This document shows positions 52,081 to 61,997 of a stretch of 64,000 bases of DNA, piece after piece (positions within the stretch are counted from its first letter, which is position 1; each line of letters begins with the position of its first letter). Where the stretch lies: NCBI RefSeq assembly GCF_900109785.1, contig NZ_FOBH01000002.1, positions 310,001 to 374,000 of the forward strand, given 5' to 3'. The DNA is from Nitrosovibrio tenuis (GTDB lineage Bacteria; Pseudomonadota; Gammaproteobacteria; Burkholderiales; Nitrosomonadaceae). Under the pieces are notes generated by a model. That model ran no database searches. It saw only the letters and a list, made by a program, of their open reading frames with translations, and was not told the DNA's origin. The position numbers were made by a program, and so were the translations under genes.

Positions 52081-54162
52081 TCAAGCTCTATTCGTTCTTC
52101 TGGATGTGGTTGATTTCCTGTTGACCAGCTCAGATTCTGGTTCAACAAATCCAACGAACAACTTGTTTCTTAACCTTTTTACCTCATCCCGACACTCCGC
52201 TGCTTTTTCGAATTCCAGGTTTTTCGCGGCGTCGAGCATCTGCTTTTCGAGCAGCTTGATCTCTTTCGCCAACTGGACTTCACTCATGGAATCGTAACGA
52301 GCTTGCACCTGGGCAGCCTTAAGCTGCTGCTGCGCGGTTTCGATGTTATAAACGCCATCTATTAAATCCTTGACGCGTTTATGGACACTTCTGGGTGTAA
52401 CGCCATTTTCCTGATTGAATAAAATCTGCTTGTTACGCCGGCGCTCGGTTTCACCCATTGCGCGACGCATCGAATCTGTTATTCTGTCCGCATACAGAAG
52501 CGCGGTGCCGTTAATATGACGCGCGGCACGACCTATGGTTTGTATCAGCGAGCGCTCCGAACGCAGGAACCCTTCCTTGTCGGCGTCCAGTATGGCGACC
52601 AGGGACACTTCGGGGATATCGAGGCCCTCGCGCAGTAGATTGATCCCCACCAGTACATCGAATTTGCCCAATCTCAGATCACGAATGATTTCCACCCGTT
52701 CCACAGTATCTATGTCGGAATGGAGGTAGCGCACTTTGATCCCATGATCGGAAAAATAGTCGGTCAAGTCCTCGGCCATGCGTTTGGTCAGGGTTGTGAC
52801 CAGAACACGCTCATCCCGAGCCGTGCGTAGGTTAACCTCTGACATAAGATCATCTACCTGAGTCGCCGCCGGTCGAACCTCGATCTGCGGATCTACCAGT
52901 CCCGTGGGCCGCACCAACTGTTCCACCACCTGTCCACTGTGCACGCGCTCGAACTCAGCCGGGGTTGCCGAAACAAATACTGCCTGCGGCATGATCTTTC
53001 TGAATTCGTCGAACCGCAGCGGACGATTGTCCAGGGCCGATGGCAGGCGGAAGCCGTAGTCAACCAGATTTTCCTTGCGGGAGCGGTCGCCCTTGTACAT
53101 CCCGCCGATTTGCGGAATGGTGACGTGGCTCTCGTCGATCACCATCAGCGTGTTGTGCGGCAGATAATCCATCAAGGTAGGCGGCGGCTCTCCCGGTTTT
53201 TTTCCTGACAAATGTCGGGAATAGTTCTCGATGCCTTTGCAAAAGCCCAGTTCATTGAGCATTTCAAGATCAAAACGGGTACGCTGCTCGACGCGTTGCA
53301 ACTCTACCAGCTTGTTGTGCTGCTGGAAAAATGCGATGCGTTCGCGCAGTTCGGCCTTGATTGTCTCGATGGCACGCAAGGTGGTACTTCTGGGCGTGAC
53401 GTAATGGCTGGAAGGATAGACCGTGTACCGGGATACTTTTTTTAACGTGCGGCCAGTGAGTGGATCGAACAGCGTCATGCTTTCCACCTCATCGTCGAAT
53501 AGGGATACCCGCACTGCGATTTCCGAGCTTTCCGCTGGAAATATGTCGAGTACCTCTCCCCTGACGCGGAATGTCCCACGGCCAAATTCGAACTCGTTGC
53601 GTTCATATTGCATTTCGATCAGGCGCTGTATCGCTGCGCGCTGCGTAATCTTTTCGTGTTCTCGCAGATGCAGAATCATGCCATGGTAATCCACCGGATC
53701 GCCGATACCGTAAATACAGGAAACGGTCGCGACGATTATGGCATCGTCCCGCTCGAGCAATGACTTGGTCGCCGAAAGGCGCATTTGTTCGATATGCTCG
53801 TTGATGCTCGAGTCTTTCTCGATGAAAAGATCGCGGGACGGTACATAGGCTTCCGGCTGATAGTAATCGTAATAGGATACGAAATACTCAACGGCATTTT
53901 CCGGAAAGAACTCGCGCATCTCGGCATAAAGCTGCGCTGCCAGCGTCTTGTTGGGCGCCATGATAATTGCTGGGCGTGCCAGCCGGGCAATCACATGAGC
54001 CATGGTAAAAGTCTTGCCGGAACCCGTCACACCGAGCAAGGTCTGGAATGCGAGACCATCTTCCATTCCCTCTATCAACTTCTCGATCGCCTCAGGCTGA
54101 TCGCCAGCGGGCTGGAACATCTGATGCAATTTGTAAGGACTATTGGGGAAGGTAAGGATCAC
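52081..54162 (-). CDS. uvrB: Excinuclease ABC subunit B
   Basis: A 693-residue nucleotide-excision-repair helicase-like subunit. Walker A is [20 protein letters not shown], the beta-hairpin and damage-verification region includes [24 protein letters not shown]-like motif [17 protein letters not shown], motif [19 protein letters not shown] and motif VI in [20 protein letters not shown]. The C-terminal UVR motif that contacts UvrC is [20 protein letters not shown]. Length is normal. It diverges from the aminotransferase gene. Confidence 0.97.
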   Translation of the reverse strand: MILTFPNSPYKLHQMFQPAGDQPEAIEKLIEGMEDGLAFQTLLGVTGSGKTFTMAHVIARLARPAIIMAPNKTLAAQLYAEMREFFPENAVEYFVSYYDYYQPEAYVPSRDLFIEKDSSINEHIEQMRLSATKSLLERDDAIIVATVSCIYGIGDPVDYHGMILHLREHEKITQRAAIQRLIEMQYERNEFEFGRGTFRVRGEVLDIFPAESSEIAVRVSLFDDEVESMTLFDPLTGRTLKKVSRYTVYPSSHYVTPRSTTLRAIETIKAELRERIAFFQQHNKLVELQRVEQRTRFDLEMLNELGFCKGIENYSRHLSGKKPGEPPPTLMDYLPHNTLMVIDESHVTIPQIGGMYKGDRSRKENLVDYGFRLPSALDNRPLRFDEFRKIMPQAVFVSATPAEFERVHSGQVVEQLVRPTGLVDPQIEVRPAATQVDDLMSEVNLRTARDERVLVTTLTKRMAEDLTDYFSDHGIKVRYLHSDIDTVERVEIIRDLRLGKFDVLVGINLLREGLDIPEVSLVAILDADKEGFLRSERSLIQTIGRAARHINGTALLYADRITDSMRRAMGETERRRNKQILFNQENGVTPRSVHKRVKDLIDGVYNIETAQQQLKAAQVQARYDSMSEVQLAKEIKLLEKQMLDAAKNLEFEKAAECRDEVKRLRNKLFVGFVEPESELVNRKSTTSRRTNRA

Positions 54163-54266
54163 AGGTATAATTGCGGGCTCAATAATTTATACGCTCTTGT
54201 TAAACTGTTTCTCCGGGCGATTTTATCATGCAAGCAAGGCCCGCATATCAGTGTAAGGACATAATC

Positions 54267-55460
54267 GTGGAACTCTCAAAACGCGTTCAGGCCATCAAGC
54301 CCTCCCCTACCTTGGCAGTCACTGCCCGGGCTGCCAGGCTCAAGGCGGAAGGCAAGGACATTATCGGGCTGGGCGCGGGCGAGCCGGATTTCGATACGCC
54401 GCAACACATCAAGGAAGCAGCCATAGCGGCCATCCGCGCGGGTTTTACAAAATATACGGCGGTAGGCGGAACCCCTGGTCTGAAGAAAGCCATCATTTCC
54501 AAGTTCAAACGCGACAACGGCTTTGATTATACTGCCAGGCAAATCCTGGTTTCATGCGGTGGAAAGCAGAGTTTCTTCAATCTGACACTCTCCGTTATCA
54601 ATCCAGGCGATGAAGTCATCATACCAGCGCCCTACTGGGTTTCCTACCCTGATATCGCCCTGATTGCCGGCGGCAGGCCAGTAATCGTCGAAGCCGGTAT
54701 CGAACAGGATTTTAAAATTACGGCGGCACAACTGGAAAAAGCTATCACTCCCCGGACCAGGATGTTCGTCATCAATAGTCCGAGCAACCCTTCAGGCGGG
54801 GTTTATACACTGGATGAGCTCAAGGCGCTGGGTGAGGTCCTCCTCAAGCATCCAGGGATTCTGGTGGCCACTGATGACATGTATGAGCATATCCTGCTTT
54901 CAGGCGAAAAGTTCGTGAATATTCTTAACGCATGTCCTGACCTCTATTCGCGCACGGTGGTGCTTAACGGCGTATCCAAAGCGTACGCAATGACTGGTTG
55001 GCGCATCGGTTATTGCGGCGGCCCGGAGCATATCGTCACGGCCATGGAGAACATTCAGTCCCAGAGTACCTCCAATCCCGCGTCCATTTCCCAAGTCGCC
55101 GCAGAAACAGCGCTCAACGGTGATCAATCATGCATAGGGCCAATGGTGGCTGCGTTCAAAGAGCGTAACCAGTTCGTGACGAATGCACTCAACGCCATGC
55201 CAGGCGTTAAATGCCTGTTGTCGGGAGGGGCGTTCTATGCCTTTGCCGACACACGGGAAGCGATCGGAAAATTATATGCCAGGGGATTGTTAAATGAATC
55301 GAGCGATATCGCCTTCAGCGAGTATCTGCTGGAACATGCGGGTGTAGCAGTTGTACCCGGATCTGCGTTTGGAAGCGAAGGGTATATCCGGCTTTCCTTT
55401 GCCACCAGCATGGCTAATCTGCAAAACGCATTGGGCCGTATTGCGAAAATGCTTTCTTAA
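54267..55460 (+). CDS. Aspartate aminotransferase (class I PLP enzyme)
   Basis: A 397-residue aminotransferase. The GTG at 54267 with AAGGAC six bases upstream gives the usual N-terminus ELSKRVQAIKPSPTLAVTAR; the ORF to 54228 lacks support. Landmarks: IIGLGAGEPDFDTPQHIKEA, ILVSCGGKQSFFNLTLSVIN, FVINSPSNPSGGVYTLDELK, and VLNGVSKAYAMTGWRIGYCG with the PLP Lys238. It transfers the amino group between aspartate or a related amino acid and 2-oxoglutarate. It diverges from uvrB. Confidence 0.93.
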   Translation: MELSKRVQAIKPSPTLAVTARAARLKAEGKDIIGLGAGEPDFDTPQHIKEAAIAAIRAGFTKYTAVGGTPGLKKAIISKFKRDNGFDYTARQILVSCGGKQSFFNLTLSVINPGDEVIIPAPYWVSYPDIALIAGGRPVIVEAGIEQDFKITAAQLEKAITPRTRMFVINSPSNPSGGVYTLDELKALGEVLLKHPGILVATDDMYEHILLSGEKFVNILNACPDLYSRTVVLNGVSKAYAMTGWRIGYCGGPEHIVTAMENIQSQSTSNPASISQVAAETALNGDQSCIGPMVAAFKERNQFVTNALNAMPGVKCLLSGGAFYAFADTREAIGKLYARGLLNESSDIAFSEYLLEHAGVAVVPGSAFGSEGYIRLSFATSMANLQNALGRIAKMLS

Positions 55461-55496
55461 AAATGTCCGTTAGAAAGTGCTTCGTGAGAAAGCCGA

Positions 55497-56858
55497 TCAA
55501 TGCTCCGGACTACTTTCAGGCAGATGCACGAGTTCCGGGTATTTCTCAAGCGCCCGCTTGCGATCATACTTCAAAAGTTTTTTTGCCGCTACGTCAAAAG
55601 CCTGTTGACTTTCAGTCTGCGGCTGCGTCGCAGGGGCCAGAGTCACAGAACTGGAAATGATCTCTTGCGGTGGCGGCGGAATATCTGTCCTGGGCTGCGG
55701 AAGCGGTTGAGCTAGAACCTGCGAGACGCTTTGTATGCCTGCTTCCCTGCGCCGCTTGACTTCGTCATTATAATCCGGCGTACCGGCAAACTTCTCCGAT
55801 AACAGTTGTAGTATGGACGTGTGGTCCATGGCGCCTTTGAATACCGTACCACGGGAAATCCAGGGAGATGCGACGAGGCTTGGAACCCTGGGCCCGGTAC
55901 TCTCGAATGCGGCCGAGAATAGCGAGCCCGGCGGAACCGCAGCGGAAATGGCCAACGGCGGAACGTGATCAAAAAAACCGCCATGCTCATCATGAGTAAC
56001 GATGAGCAGCGTACGGTTCCATTTTGCTGGGTCTTTGGTCAGGACCTGATAAATATCCCTGAGAAAATGTTCTCCGGGACCGACCGCCGTAGGCGGATGG
56101 TTGTCGTTGGGCGTCCAGCCAAGGTGGACGGGCGAGTCCGTATACTCGGGCTCAACGAATATTACCTGGGGCATATCTGATACAGATTCGGCTGCCAAAT
56201 CTCCAGGGAATTGCCTGAAACTGCGAAAGTTTGGTCCGAGCACTTCCTCAAACCGGTCAAATAACGCGAAGAAGGATATCCCGCAGTGATACACGCGCCA
56301 CGTAATGTTGTGAGCATTTAACCATTCGAAAACGAACGTTCCCGCGACCGTCGGAATGGGACGGGGTTTCGTGTCATCGATCATGGAATAGCCGCTGTAG
56401 GCGATTGAACGGTTTGGCTGGGTATCGGTCGGAAGCGGCGCGAACCAGTTGTCGCACACCGCATATTGTATCGCAAGAAAATTCGACATAGTGACGTCGG
56501 CGGGCGAGAGAAAGCCCATCGGCGGCGGATCGTTTACTTTACTGCCTGTCGACTGGTAATACGCGTCGACAAAGCCGCTCATTGTGAAGCGCGTTCCGGC
56601 CTTTGCCAATTGAGTTGCGACACGAGCCCTGCTGTGAGGTAGATCGTGCATCAAGGGCCCATCTTTCAGTTCGAAGGGTTGATAGCCTTGGCCCTCCAGG
56701 AAGTTCGTATAGTCGAGATTCGACTCCGGATCCACCAACCCTGCAACATCCTTGCGATTACCGAATCGGGCCATGCTCAAATGCCCGAGCATATGGTCAA
56801 AGGAGCGGTTCTCCATCATTACAATTACAATGGTCTGAAGCTGATCCAGGATAGCCAT
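55497..56858 (-). CDS. Phospholipase-C-type phosphoesterase (PF04185 family)
   Basis: A 453-residue phosphoesterase of the alkaline-phosphatase superfamily that also contains phospholipase C and AcpA-type acid phosphatases. The start LQTIVIVMMENRSFDHMLGH with the conserved ENRS(F)D motif, VTMSNFLAIQYAVCDNWFAP, DTQPNRSIAYSGYSMID, DMPQVIFVEPEYTDSPVHLG, NRTLLIVTHDEHGGFFDHVP and STGPRVPSLVASPWISRGTV fit the family. No signal peptide is seen. It lies 7 bases after the lipoprotein gene, in one probable operon. Confidence 0.9.
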   Translation of the reverse strand: MAILDQLQTIVIVMMENRSFDHMLGHLSMARFGNRKDVAGLVDPESNLDYTNFLEGQGYQPFELKDGPLMHDLPHSRARVATQLAKAGTRFTMSGFVDAYYQSTGSKVNDPPPMGFLSPADVTMSNFLAIQYAVCDNWFAPLPTDTQPNRSIAYSGYSMIDDTKPRPIPTVAGTFVFEWLNAHNITWRVYHCGISFFALFDRFEEVLGPNFRSFRQFPGDLAAESVSDMPQVIFVEPEYTDSPVHLGWTPNDNHPPTAVGPGEHFLRDIYQVLTKDPAKWNRTLLIVTHDEHGGFFDHVPPLAISAAVPPGSLFSAAFESTGPRVPSLVASPWISRGTVFKGAMDHTSILQLLSEKFAGTPDYNDEVKRRREAGIQSVSQVLAQPLPQPRTDIPPPPQEIISSSVTLAPATQPQTESQQAFDVAAKKLLKYDRKRALEKYPELVHLPESSPEH

Positions 56859-56865
56859 GCAGTCA

Positions 56866-57534
56866 TCACTCCCCGCAGCTCATCTGCGTTTTAATGGTTA
56901 AACGGTTTCTAATCGCGTCGAGGACGTTCTCGCAAGCCTCGTTGGTGCCCAGGGGCGTGCGAATTGTCCAGGTTCCAATAACGGACGCGTTCTTGAATCC
57001 GTCGGTTGAGCCATCCGGAGGAATCTCCACTTCGATATCGTCTTTGCTGACCACAAGGTGCCGATGATAGTTATTCCCCACCGATACGGCTCGGACGCGC
57101 GAAGAAGAATCTTTTTGCTGAATAGAGAATGATGCCGACGCGAACGGGGGATTGCCCCCGCACTGGGCAACTCCTCCCAACAATCTCGAACTTTGACTGG
57201 GGATAACTGTTACGTCCCACTCCCGTTGAGCGCTCTTGAGCAGACCTGGAACGTTAAGTATAAATCGCGTGTTTTCGGTCGGCATAAAAGATCGCGATCC
57301 CTCGGGAGGGCCTTCTCCCACACCTTCCACCGAAGGAACCGCATTCAGCATTACTCTGTCCGAAGCTTTCCAGTCGATCTGGACAGTTTCACCGGGGCAT
57401 ACGGTGCTTGGAGCTACCGAGAATAATTTGATCTGGGCACAACCTGCAATAAATGGCGTAAGAAGCAATGTTGTCAAAACCAGCAACCGGTCATGCGTTC
57501 GCAACTTTTCCCGGTTTGCCCAGCATAAACTCAT
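56866..57534 (-). CDS. Lipoprotein with an Ig-like fold upstream of the phosphoesterase
   Basis: A 222-residue predicted lipoprotein. LVLTTLLLTPFIAGCAQIKL is a signal with lipobox IAGC; the ATG follows GGAAGGGGAAACC. A beta-sandwich-like stretch VAPSTVCPGETVQIDWKASD is followed by NTRFILNVPGLLKSAQREWD. A later domain (RVRAVSVGNNYHRHLVVSKD, GTWTIRTPLGTNEACENVLD) has conserved Cys. The phosphoesterase follows 7 bases later, and the unknown gene at 57702 precedes it on the same strand. Function is unknown. Confidence 0.75.
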   Translation of the reverse strand: MSLCWANREKLRTHDRLLVLTTLLLTPFIAGCAQIKLFSVAPSTVCPGETVQIDWKASDRVMLNAVPSVEGVGEGPPEGSRSFMPTENTRFILNVPGLLKSAQREWDVTVIPSQSSRLLGGVAQCGGNPPFASASFSIQQKDSSSRVRAVSVGNNYHRHLVVSKDDIEVEIPPDGSTDGFKNASVIGTWTIRTPLGTNEACENVLDAIRNRLTIKTQMSCGE

Positions 57535-57701
57535 GGTTTCCCCTTCCCTGTTAACTTAACTGAGAGTCGAATGGATCAGCATGCGGGTAGCATGGTAGAG
57601 TGACCCTATAGAAGCAAGAATATCGGAAGAAAGAATATGGGGAAACGCGCGACGAATGTAGGTCCTCAAATCTCCGCCGACGGGCAAAGGTTTTACCGGT
57701 T

Positions 57702-58805
57702 TTACCAGTACCCCGGCGGCACCATATAAAGTCCCGTATCCCATTTCCATTGCCGCACAGGATTTTCCATCATGGCATTCTTATCATCAGGCTGTGCCGT
57801 CCAATGGAAGTCGCATACTTTCCCTTGATGCCCCACAAAAGTATGAATGCCGCCATTCGCAACCCCGACAAAAAATGGCACGTTTTCCAGCTTCTCCAAG
57901 AGCGCCTCGGTGTGGCTGTCCGGCGTTATTCCGCGGTAGCCCGAAATCACCGCATCGCAGCGAACACCATTCGATCCCGGGACTGGAGATTTCCATATCC
58001 GTGCGCCTGCCTTTGCCATATTAAGTGCGCCCAATTTCTCCCGCTCCCCCGACTCTGACAGATCCTCGGCGGTTCGCGGCGAATAGAACACAGCCTTCCA
58101 ACCGTCCTTCTGCAGCTCTTCGCAGAGAACGGTGCCGCGCAGGTCGGCCTGCTTCACCCTGCGATTAATCTCCACAAAACGTTCTTCAACGCCAGCGCCT
58201 TCATACGCACCCTTCACGTTCTGCATTACCCAGCCAATGCACGAGCTCTCCTGAAGCCTGGCGGCCTGCCCGGAGCGATTTTCCAAGGTAACAAACCCCG
58301 GATCGACTGAAACCATGCGCCAGTCTCCCGCGCTCATCGCATCTATTTGCGTTTGCAACGCTGCATGATCGCCTCTGAGAATATCTTGATGGAAAGGCGA
58401 GTGATCGCCATAGTAGAGACCCACGCCGGTATTATCGATAGCGGTCCGATGAGCCCTGCAATTCTCGGTAATGCACTTGTCCCCGAGTTCTGCAAGCTTT
58501 TGCCAATTCACTGTAGTGCCACCCACCGTACTTCCATCTGTTACCGCCTGACTTCCCGATTTGGCAAACAGCCATTCCGCGATCGACAATGCCGGTGGGT
58601 CGGAGATAGTGTTAACGTTGCCATCATGATCGTAGTTGTCAATGGCCTCCCACAATTTCTCAAGATTTTGGGTCGTGCCTTCGATAACCCCATTGCCAGC
58701 GATACCCCTCACGCTCAAATCAGGGTAAGCGCCATGCAGTTCGATGAGATCAATGGATTTCCCCTTCAGGCGATCAATGAAAGCGGCGTGGTTGAGTGTG
58801 GGCAT
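57702..58805 (-). CDS. Unrecognised protein with possible NlpC/P60-like Cys-His pair
   Basis: A 367-residue protein with no signal peptide and no recognised domain. An Asp/Asn-rich loop DNYDHDGNVNTISD at residues 56-69 resembles calcium-binding loops. Residues 183-206 include SSCIGWVMQNVKGAYEGAG, with Cys189 at the head of a predicted helix. Residues 317-335 hold NGGIHTFVGHQGKVCDFHW, with His321 beginning a strand, similar in layout to the Cys and His of NlpC/P60-type peptidases. This is inference; the catalytic role is unproven. It heads the minus-strand trio with the lipoprotein and the phosphoesterase. The ribosome site is weak. Confidence 0.6.
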   Translation of the reverse strand: MPTLNHAAFIDRLKGKSIDLIELHGAYPDLSVRGIAGNGVIEGTTQNLEKLWEAIDNYDHDGNVNTISDPPALSIAEWLFAKSGSQAVTDGSTVGGTTVNWQKLAELGDKCITENCRAHRTAIDNTGVGLYYGDHSPFHQDILRGDHAALQTQIDAMSAGDWRMVSVDPGFVTLENRSGQAARLQESSCIGWVMQNVKGAYEGAGVEERFVEINRRVKQADLRGTVLCEELQKDGWKAVFYSPRTAEDLSESGEREKLGALNMAKAGARIWKSPVPGSNGVRCDAVISGYRGITPDSHTEALLEKLENVPFFVGVANGGIHTFVGHQGKVCDFHWTAQPDDKNAMMENPVRQWKWDTGLYMVPPGYW

Positions 58806-59118
58806 CCTGCGATTTTCCCTTACGGTAAACTAACTGAGCTGTCTGAATCACATCAATTCACTTTAGCAGTAATTGTAAAAAGTTCAACTCCTATTATTAA
58901 CGGAGTGCAAGAAACTCCAGCAATCTCTAACTGGAACCGAGCGTAACGTCATTCTGAATACGCGGAGCTAATAATTTGAATGATTCAGGCCGAGATAGAA
59001 GACTCCCAGTCTCATTATTTACAATGATAAACCATAGGATGAAGTTATTATTGTATGTCTCTGACTAATATAGTATTTCTTATATATAATAGCCAGAGCA
59101 TTACGGCGTCGCGGATAA
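58806..59118. other. Spacer between the unknown gene and the PEP-CTERM relic
   Basis: About 310 AT-rich bases with promoter-like TATATATAAT near 59083-59092. A short ATG frame MKLLLYVSD near 59040 ends at once and may be the lost start of the relic below. Nothing else is supported. Confidence 0.4.
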
Positions 59119-59349
59119 TCCCATCGCTGCCATCGCCGGTTAAGCACCAACTTGGTTTCCGGTTCGACCACTATCTTGGGCGATTACTTTTAGCAGGATC
59201 AAAATGGTCGAATACTTCCGATTAATACGCTACCAGAATCCAGCTCATGGGTATTAGTGGGAATTGGCTTGGCGAGCCTTGCGGGTATACGCCGCCGCAA
59301 GCTACCGCTTTGCCAGGTTATCAATAGGGGAACGCCTGGAAATGCTTGA
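59119..59349 (+). pseudogene. Relic of a PEP-CTERM protein gene
   Basis: Plus-strand frame from 59143 to 59349: STNLVSGSTTILGDYF, an in-frame TAG at 59191-59193, then QDQNGRILPINT and the sorting signal LPESSSWVLVGIGLASLAG with IRRRK, ending at 59349. The TAG could be a mutated Gln codon. PEP has become PES. No start codon or upstream body is seen, so this is the tail end of a decayed gene. Confidence 0.72.
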
Positions 59350-59399
59350 CCTATCAAAAGGCCTGAACCCAGCCAAAACACAGATCGCCCGCTACAGGA

Positions 59400-60212
59400 T
59401 CAGGGGGCTCCAGGCACCGCTGGCGCGTCCTTACGGGCGGCATCTGCTATCTCCAGCATGGTCTGCAGCCCTTCCGAGACCAGCTGCTCGATCACTGGAA
59501 TAAAGTAAGGGAGGGACATTATCAGCGCCACCATGCCTGCGATCAGGGTGATAGGGAAACCGACCGCGAAGATATTAAGCTGGGGCGCGGCGCGCGTCAA
59601 AATGCCTAGTGCAAGATTGACAATCAATAGTGATGCCACTATCGGTAACGCGAGTTTGAGGCCCACAAGAAAAATTTTGCTTCCCCAGTCGGCCAAGGTC
59701 TTCCAGCCGCTGACTGAAAACGGCTCGGCGGAGACGGGGAATGCGTTAAAGCTCTCCGCCAGTACTGAGAGGACAAGCAGATGACCGTTGACGGACAAAA
59801 AGGCGAGTGTTGCAAGCAAACCAAGAAATTTGCCCACTACCAGCGTACTACCATCGCTATGTGCGCTGAAAAAAGTTGCAAACCCCAAGCCCATCTGCAG
59901 GCCTGCTATCTCGCCCGCCATCTCGACTGCACTGAATACAATGCGCATGGCAAAACCCATCGCGACACCGATGAGGATTTGCTGGCTGAGCACCAGCAAC
60001 CCTTCAAGCGAGGCGGGATCGATTTTTGGTAAAGGTCCTATTGTTGGCGCAATAACCAGCGTGATGAGCATCCCCAGGCCGATCTTTACCCGTGCTGGAA
60101 CAGCCGCGTTGCCAAGTACCGGGGTAGCAGCCAATAACGCCAGAATGCGAGCAAGCGGCCACAAGAAAGTGATCAGCCATTCATTGATATCGACGGAACT
60201 GAAGGTGATCAA
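59400..60212 (-). CDS. fliR: Flagellar export-gate protein FliR
   Basis: A 270-residue membrane protein of the flagellar type III export gate. FSSVDINEWLITFLWPLARI begins the chain; FliR segments AAVPARVKIGLGMLITLVIA, ILIGVAMGFAMRIVFSAVEM, AGEIAGLQMGLGFATFF, KLALPIVASLLIVNLALGIL and RAAPQLNIFAVGFPITLIAG are clear. About six helices are expected. It lies 41 bases after fliQ. It is the last gene of the fliL-fliR run; a PEP-CTERM relic follows instead of flhB. Confidence 0.95.
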   Translation of the reverse strand: MITFSSVDINEWLITFLWPLARILALLAATPVLGNAAVPARVKIGLGMLITLVIAPTIGPLPKIDPASLEGLLVLSQQILIGVAMGFAMRIVFSAVEMAGEIAGLQMGLGFATFFSAHSDGSTLVVGKFLGLLATLAFLSVNGHLLVLSVLAESFNAFPVSAEPFSVSGWKTLADWGSKIFLVGLKLALPIVASLLIVNLALGILTRAAPQLNIFAVGFPITLIAGMVALIMSLPYFIPVIEQLVSEGLQTMLEIADAARKDAPAVPGAP

Positions 60213-60253
60213 TTCGCACTCTCATGCTTGCTGAATAATTACGATTGGGATCG

Positions 60254-60523
60254 CTATCCCGCCAATCCAGGGATACTCTCGAATACCTGCCGCATGTAGT
60301 CGATCATTACCGAAAGCATCCATGGACCCGCCAATACAAGCGTGGCAAATAATGCCACCAGCTTGGGAATGAAAGACAACGTCATTTCATTGATTTGCGT
60401 GGCAGCCTGGAAAATGCTTACCATCAGGCCTGTCGCAAGCGCAACCAGTAACAGCGGTGCCGAAACCATCAGGGTGACTTCCATAGCTTTCTGACCCAGG
60501 GTCATTACACTTTCAGGGGTCAT
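60254..60523 (-). CDS. fliQ: Flagellar export-gate protein FliQ
   Basis: An 89-residue two-helix protein of the export gate. TPESVMTLGQKAMEVTLMVS, LLLVALATGLMVSIFQAATQ, INEMTLSFIPKLVALFATLV and LAGPWMLSVMIDYMRQVFES match FliQ throughout. AAAGGAA precedes the ATG. It is followed by fliR and preceded by fliP with short spacers. Confidence 0.95.
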   Translation of the reverse strand: MTPESVMTLGQKAMEVTLMVSAPLLLVALATGLMVSIFQAATQINEMTLSFIPKLVALFATLVLAGPWMLSVMIDYMRQVFESIPGLAG

Positions 60524-60580
60524 TCGTCGATTCCTTTAGAGGACACTTAAACCGCTCAAGTAAGCAAATTCCGCCAGCCG

Positions 60581-61381
60581 TCAATAGAAGCTCTCGGCGA
60601 GCGAGCCAATCAGCATATGCCAGCCGTCGACCAGCACGAACAGCATGAGCTTGAACGGTAGCGCCACGAGGGCAGGCGATACCATCATCATGCCCATGGA
60701 CATAAGCACGGATGCCACCACCATATCGATGATGAGAAAAGGGATGAAAACTGCGAAACCGATTTGAAAAGCTGTCTTCAATTCACTCGTGACAAAGGCT
60801 GGAACGAGTATCCGCAATGACACATCCTCGGGCCCATTCAATTGCGTACCTCCGGACAGCTTGACGAATAGCGCCAGATCAGCTTCACGAGTCTGCTTCA
60901 TCATGAAGGCCTTTAGCGGCGCCGAAGCTCTATCCAATGCCTGTGGTAGGGTTATTTTGTTACTGGCAAAAGGCTGATAGGCATCCGTGTAGATTCTGTC
61001 GAACACCGGACCCATCACGAAAAAAGTCAGAAATAGCGCAAGCCCGACAAGCACCTGGTTCGGGGGCGACGATTGGGTACCAAGCGCCTGGCGCAACAGT
61101 GACAAAACAATAATGATGCGCGTAAAGCCAGTCATCATCAGCAGCGTCGCTGGCAGAAAGGAGAGCGCTGTCAGCAGCAGCAGCGTTTGCAGACTTAATG
61201 TATAGCTTTGACCTCCACCAGGGATGGGTGTACTGGTGAATGCGGGCAAGCCGGGAGATTGACCCAGCGCGAATAAGGGTAAGCTAAATAGTGAGATGCC
61301 GAGCAGGCTCTGCTGCACGGCGCGCGATCTCAAGCCGATACCGTTATTCGGCACGTTGTTGTTCGCCCTTGCATTCGTCAT
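60581..61381 (-). CDS. fliP: Flagellar export-gate protein FliP
   Basis: A 266-residue membrane protein. A signal peptide ([19 protein letters not shown]) is followed by [60 protein letters not shown] and [20 protein letters not shown]. The C-terminus has [40 protein letters not shown] and [17 protein letters not shown]. The first codons overlap the end of fliO by 38 bases, a sign of coupling. It is a normal-length member. Confidence 0.95.
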   Translation of the reverse strand: MTNARANNNVPNNGIGLRSRAVQQSLLGISLFSLPLFALGQSPGLPAFTSTPIPGGGQSYTLSLQTLLLLTALSFLPATLLMMTGFTRIIIVLSLLRQALGTQSSPPNQVLVGLALFLTFFVMGPVFDRIYTDAYQPFASNKITLPQALDRASAPLKAFMMKQTREADLALFVKLSGGTQLNGPEDVSLRILVPAFVTSELKTAFQIGFAVFIPFLIIDMVVASVLMSMGMMMVSPALVALPFKLMLFVLVDGWHMLIGSLAESFY

Positions 61382-61961
61382 GACGCTTCTCCATCACCTG
61401 TCTGAACCAGGCTGGAAAACGAGCATCGTTACCCGTCTGGCCCGCGATGCTCACGGTACCCTCGCCCTTTGGCATGCTGTGCAAAGCTGACACGTGGCCA
61501 GGTGCAACGCCAATGACCAGCCACGTATCAGCGATTTCCACCAGCACCACGCGTTCGCGTTGTCCAACAGCCGAGCCGCCAATAACCCTGATCGCACCCG
61601 CAGTGCCGCGTTGCATGCCGGTAAAACGCCTGAGCAACCACGCCAGACCCGCCATCAGCGCGAGCACGAGCCCAAGACCAAGCATTACCTGAAGCATACC
61701 TCCATCGGAAACAGCTCCCCCGGTATCCACCGATGCCGCGGCGCGGGCATTGGATGCAAGCACGCCATAACCGATCAGCAAAAACGAAATTGAGCACCTC
61801 ATTCCCCACAGTGAGTTCCACAGTAAGCTCTTTGGGCGGCGCGTCTCGGCGCAACACATCGGCTTGACTGTTTTCGCGGGCTTTCTTAAGAAGCCCAAAG
61901 GGGCGGCAAAAGGGGAAGCAAAAGGGGAGGCAAAAGGCGCTGTAGCAGCAACAATACTCAT
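61344..61961 (-). CDS. fliO: Flagellar protein FliO
   Basis: A 205-residue protein in the usual fliNOPQR position; FliO helps assemble the FliP ring. One membrane helix, [20 protein letters not shown] followed by [13 protein letters not shown], is followed by the FliO domain [20 protein letters not shown] and [20 protein letters not shown]. The N-terminal stretch contains near-repeats [14 protein letters not shown] second start at 61802 ([20 protein letters not shown]) gives a standard signal sequence, so the first 53 residues are doubtful. Confidence 0.9.
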   Translation of the reverse strand: MSIVAATAPFASPFASPFAAPLGFLRKPAKTVKPMCCAETRRPKSLLWNSLWGMRCSISFLLIGYGVLASNARAAASVDTGGAVSDGGMLQVMLGLGLVLALMAGLAWLLRRFTGMQRGTAGAIRVIGGSAVGQRERVVLVEIADTWLVIGVAPGHVSALHSMPKGEGTVSIAGQTGNDARFPAWFRQVMEKRHDECKGEQQRAE

Positions 61962-61997
61962 CTATTTCACGTCCACAGACATTGTGCTATTGAAGAT

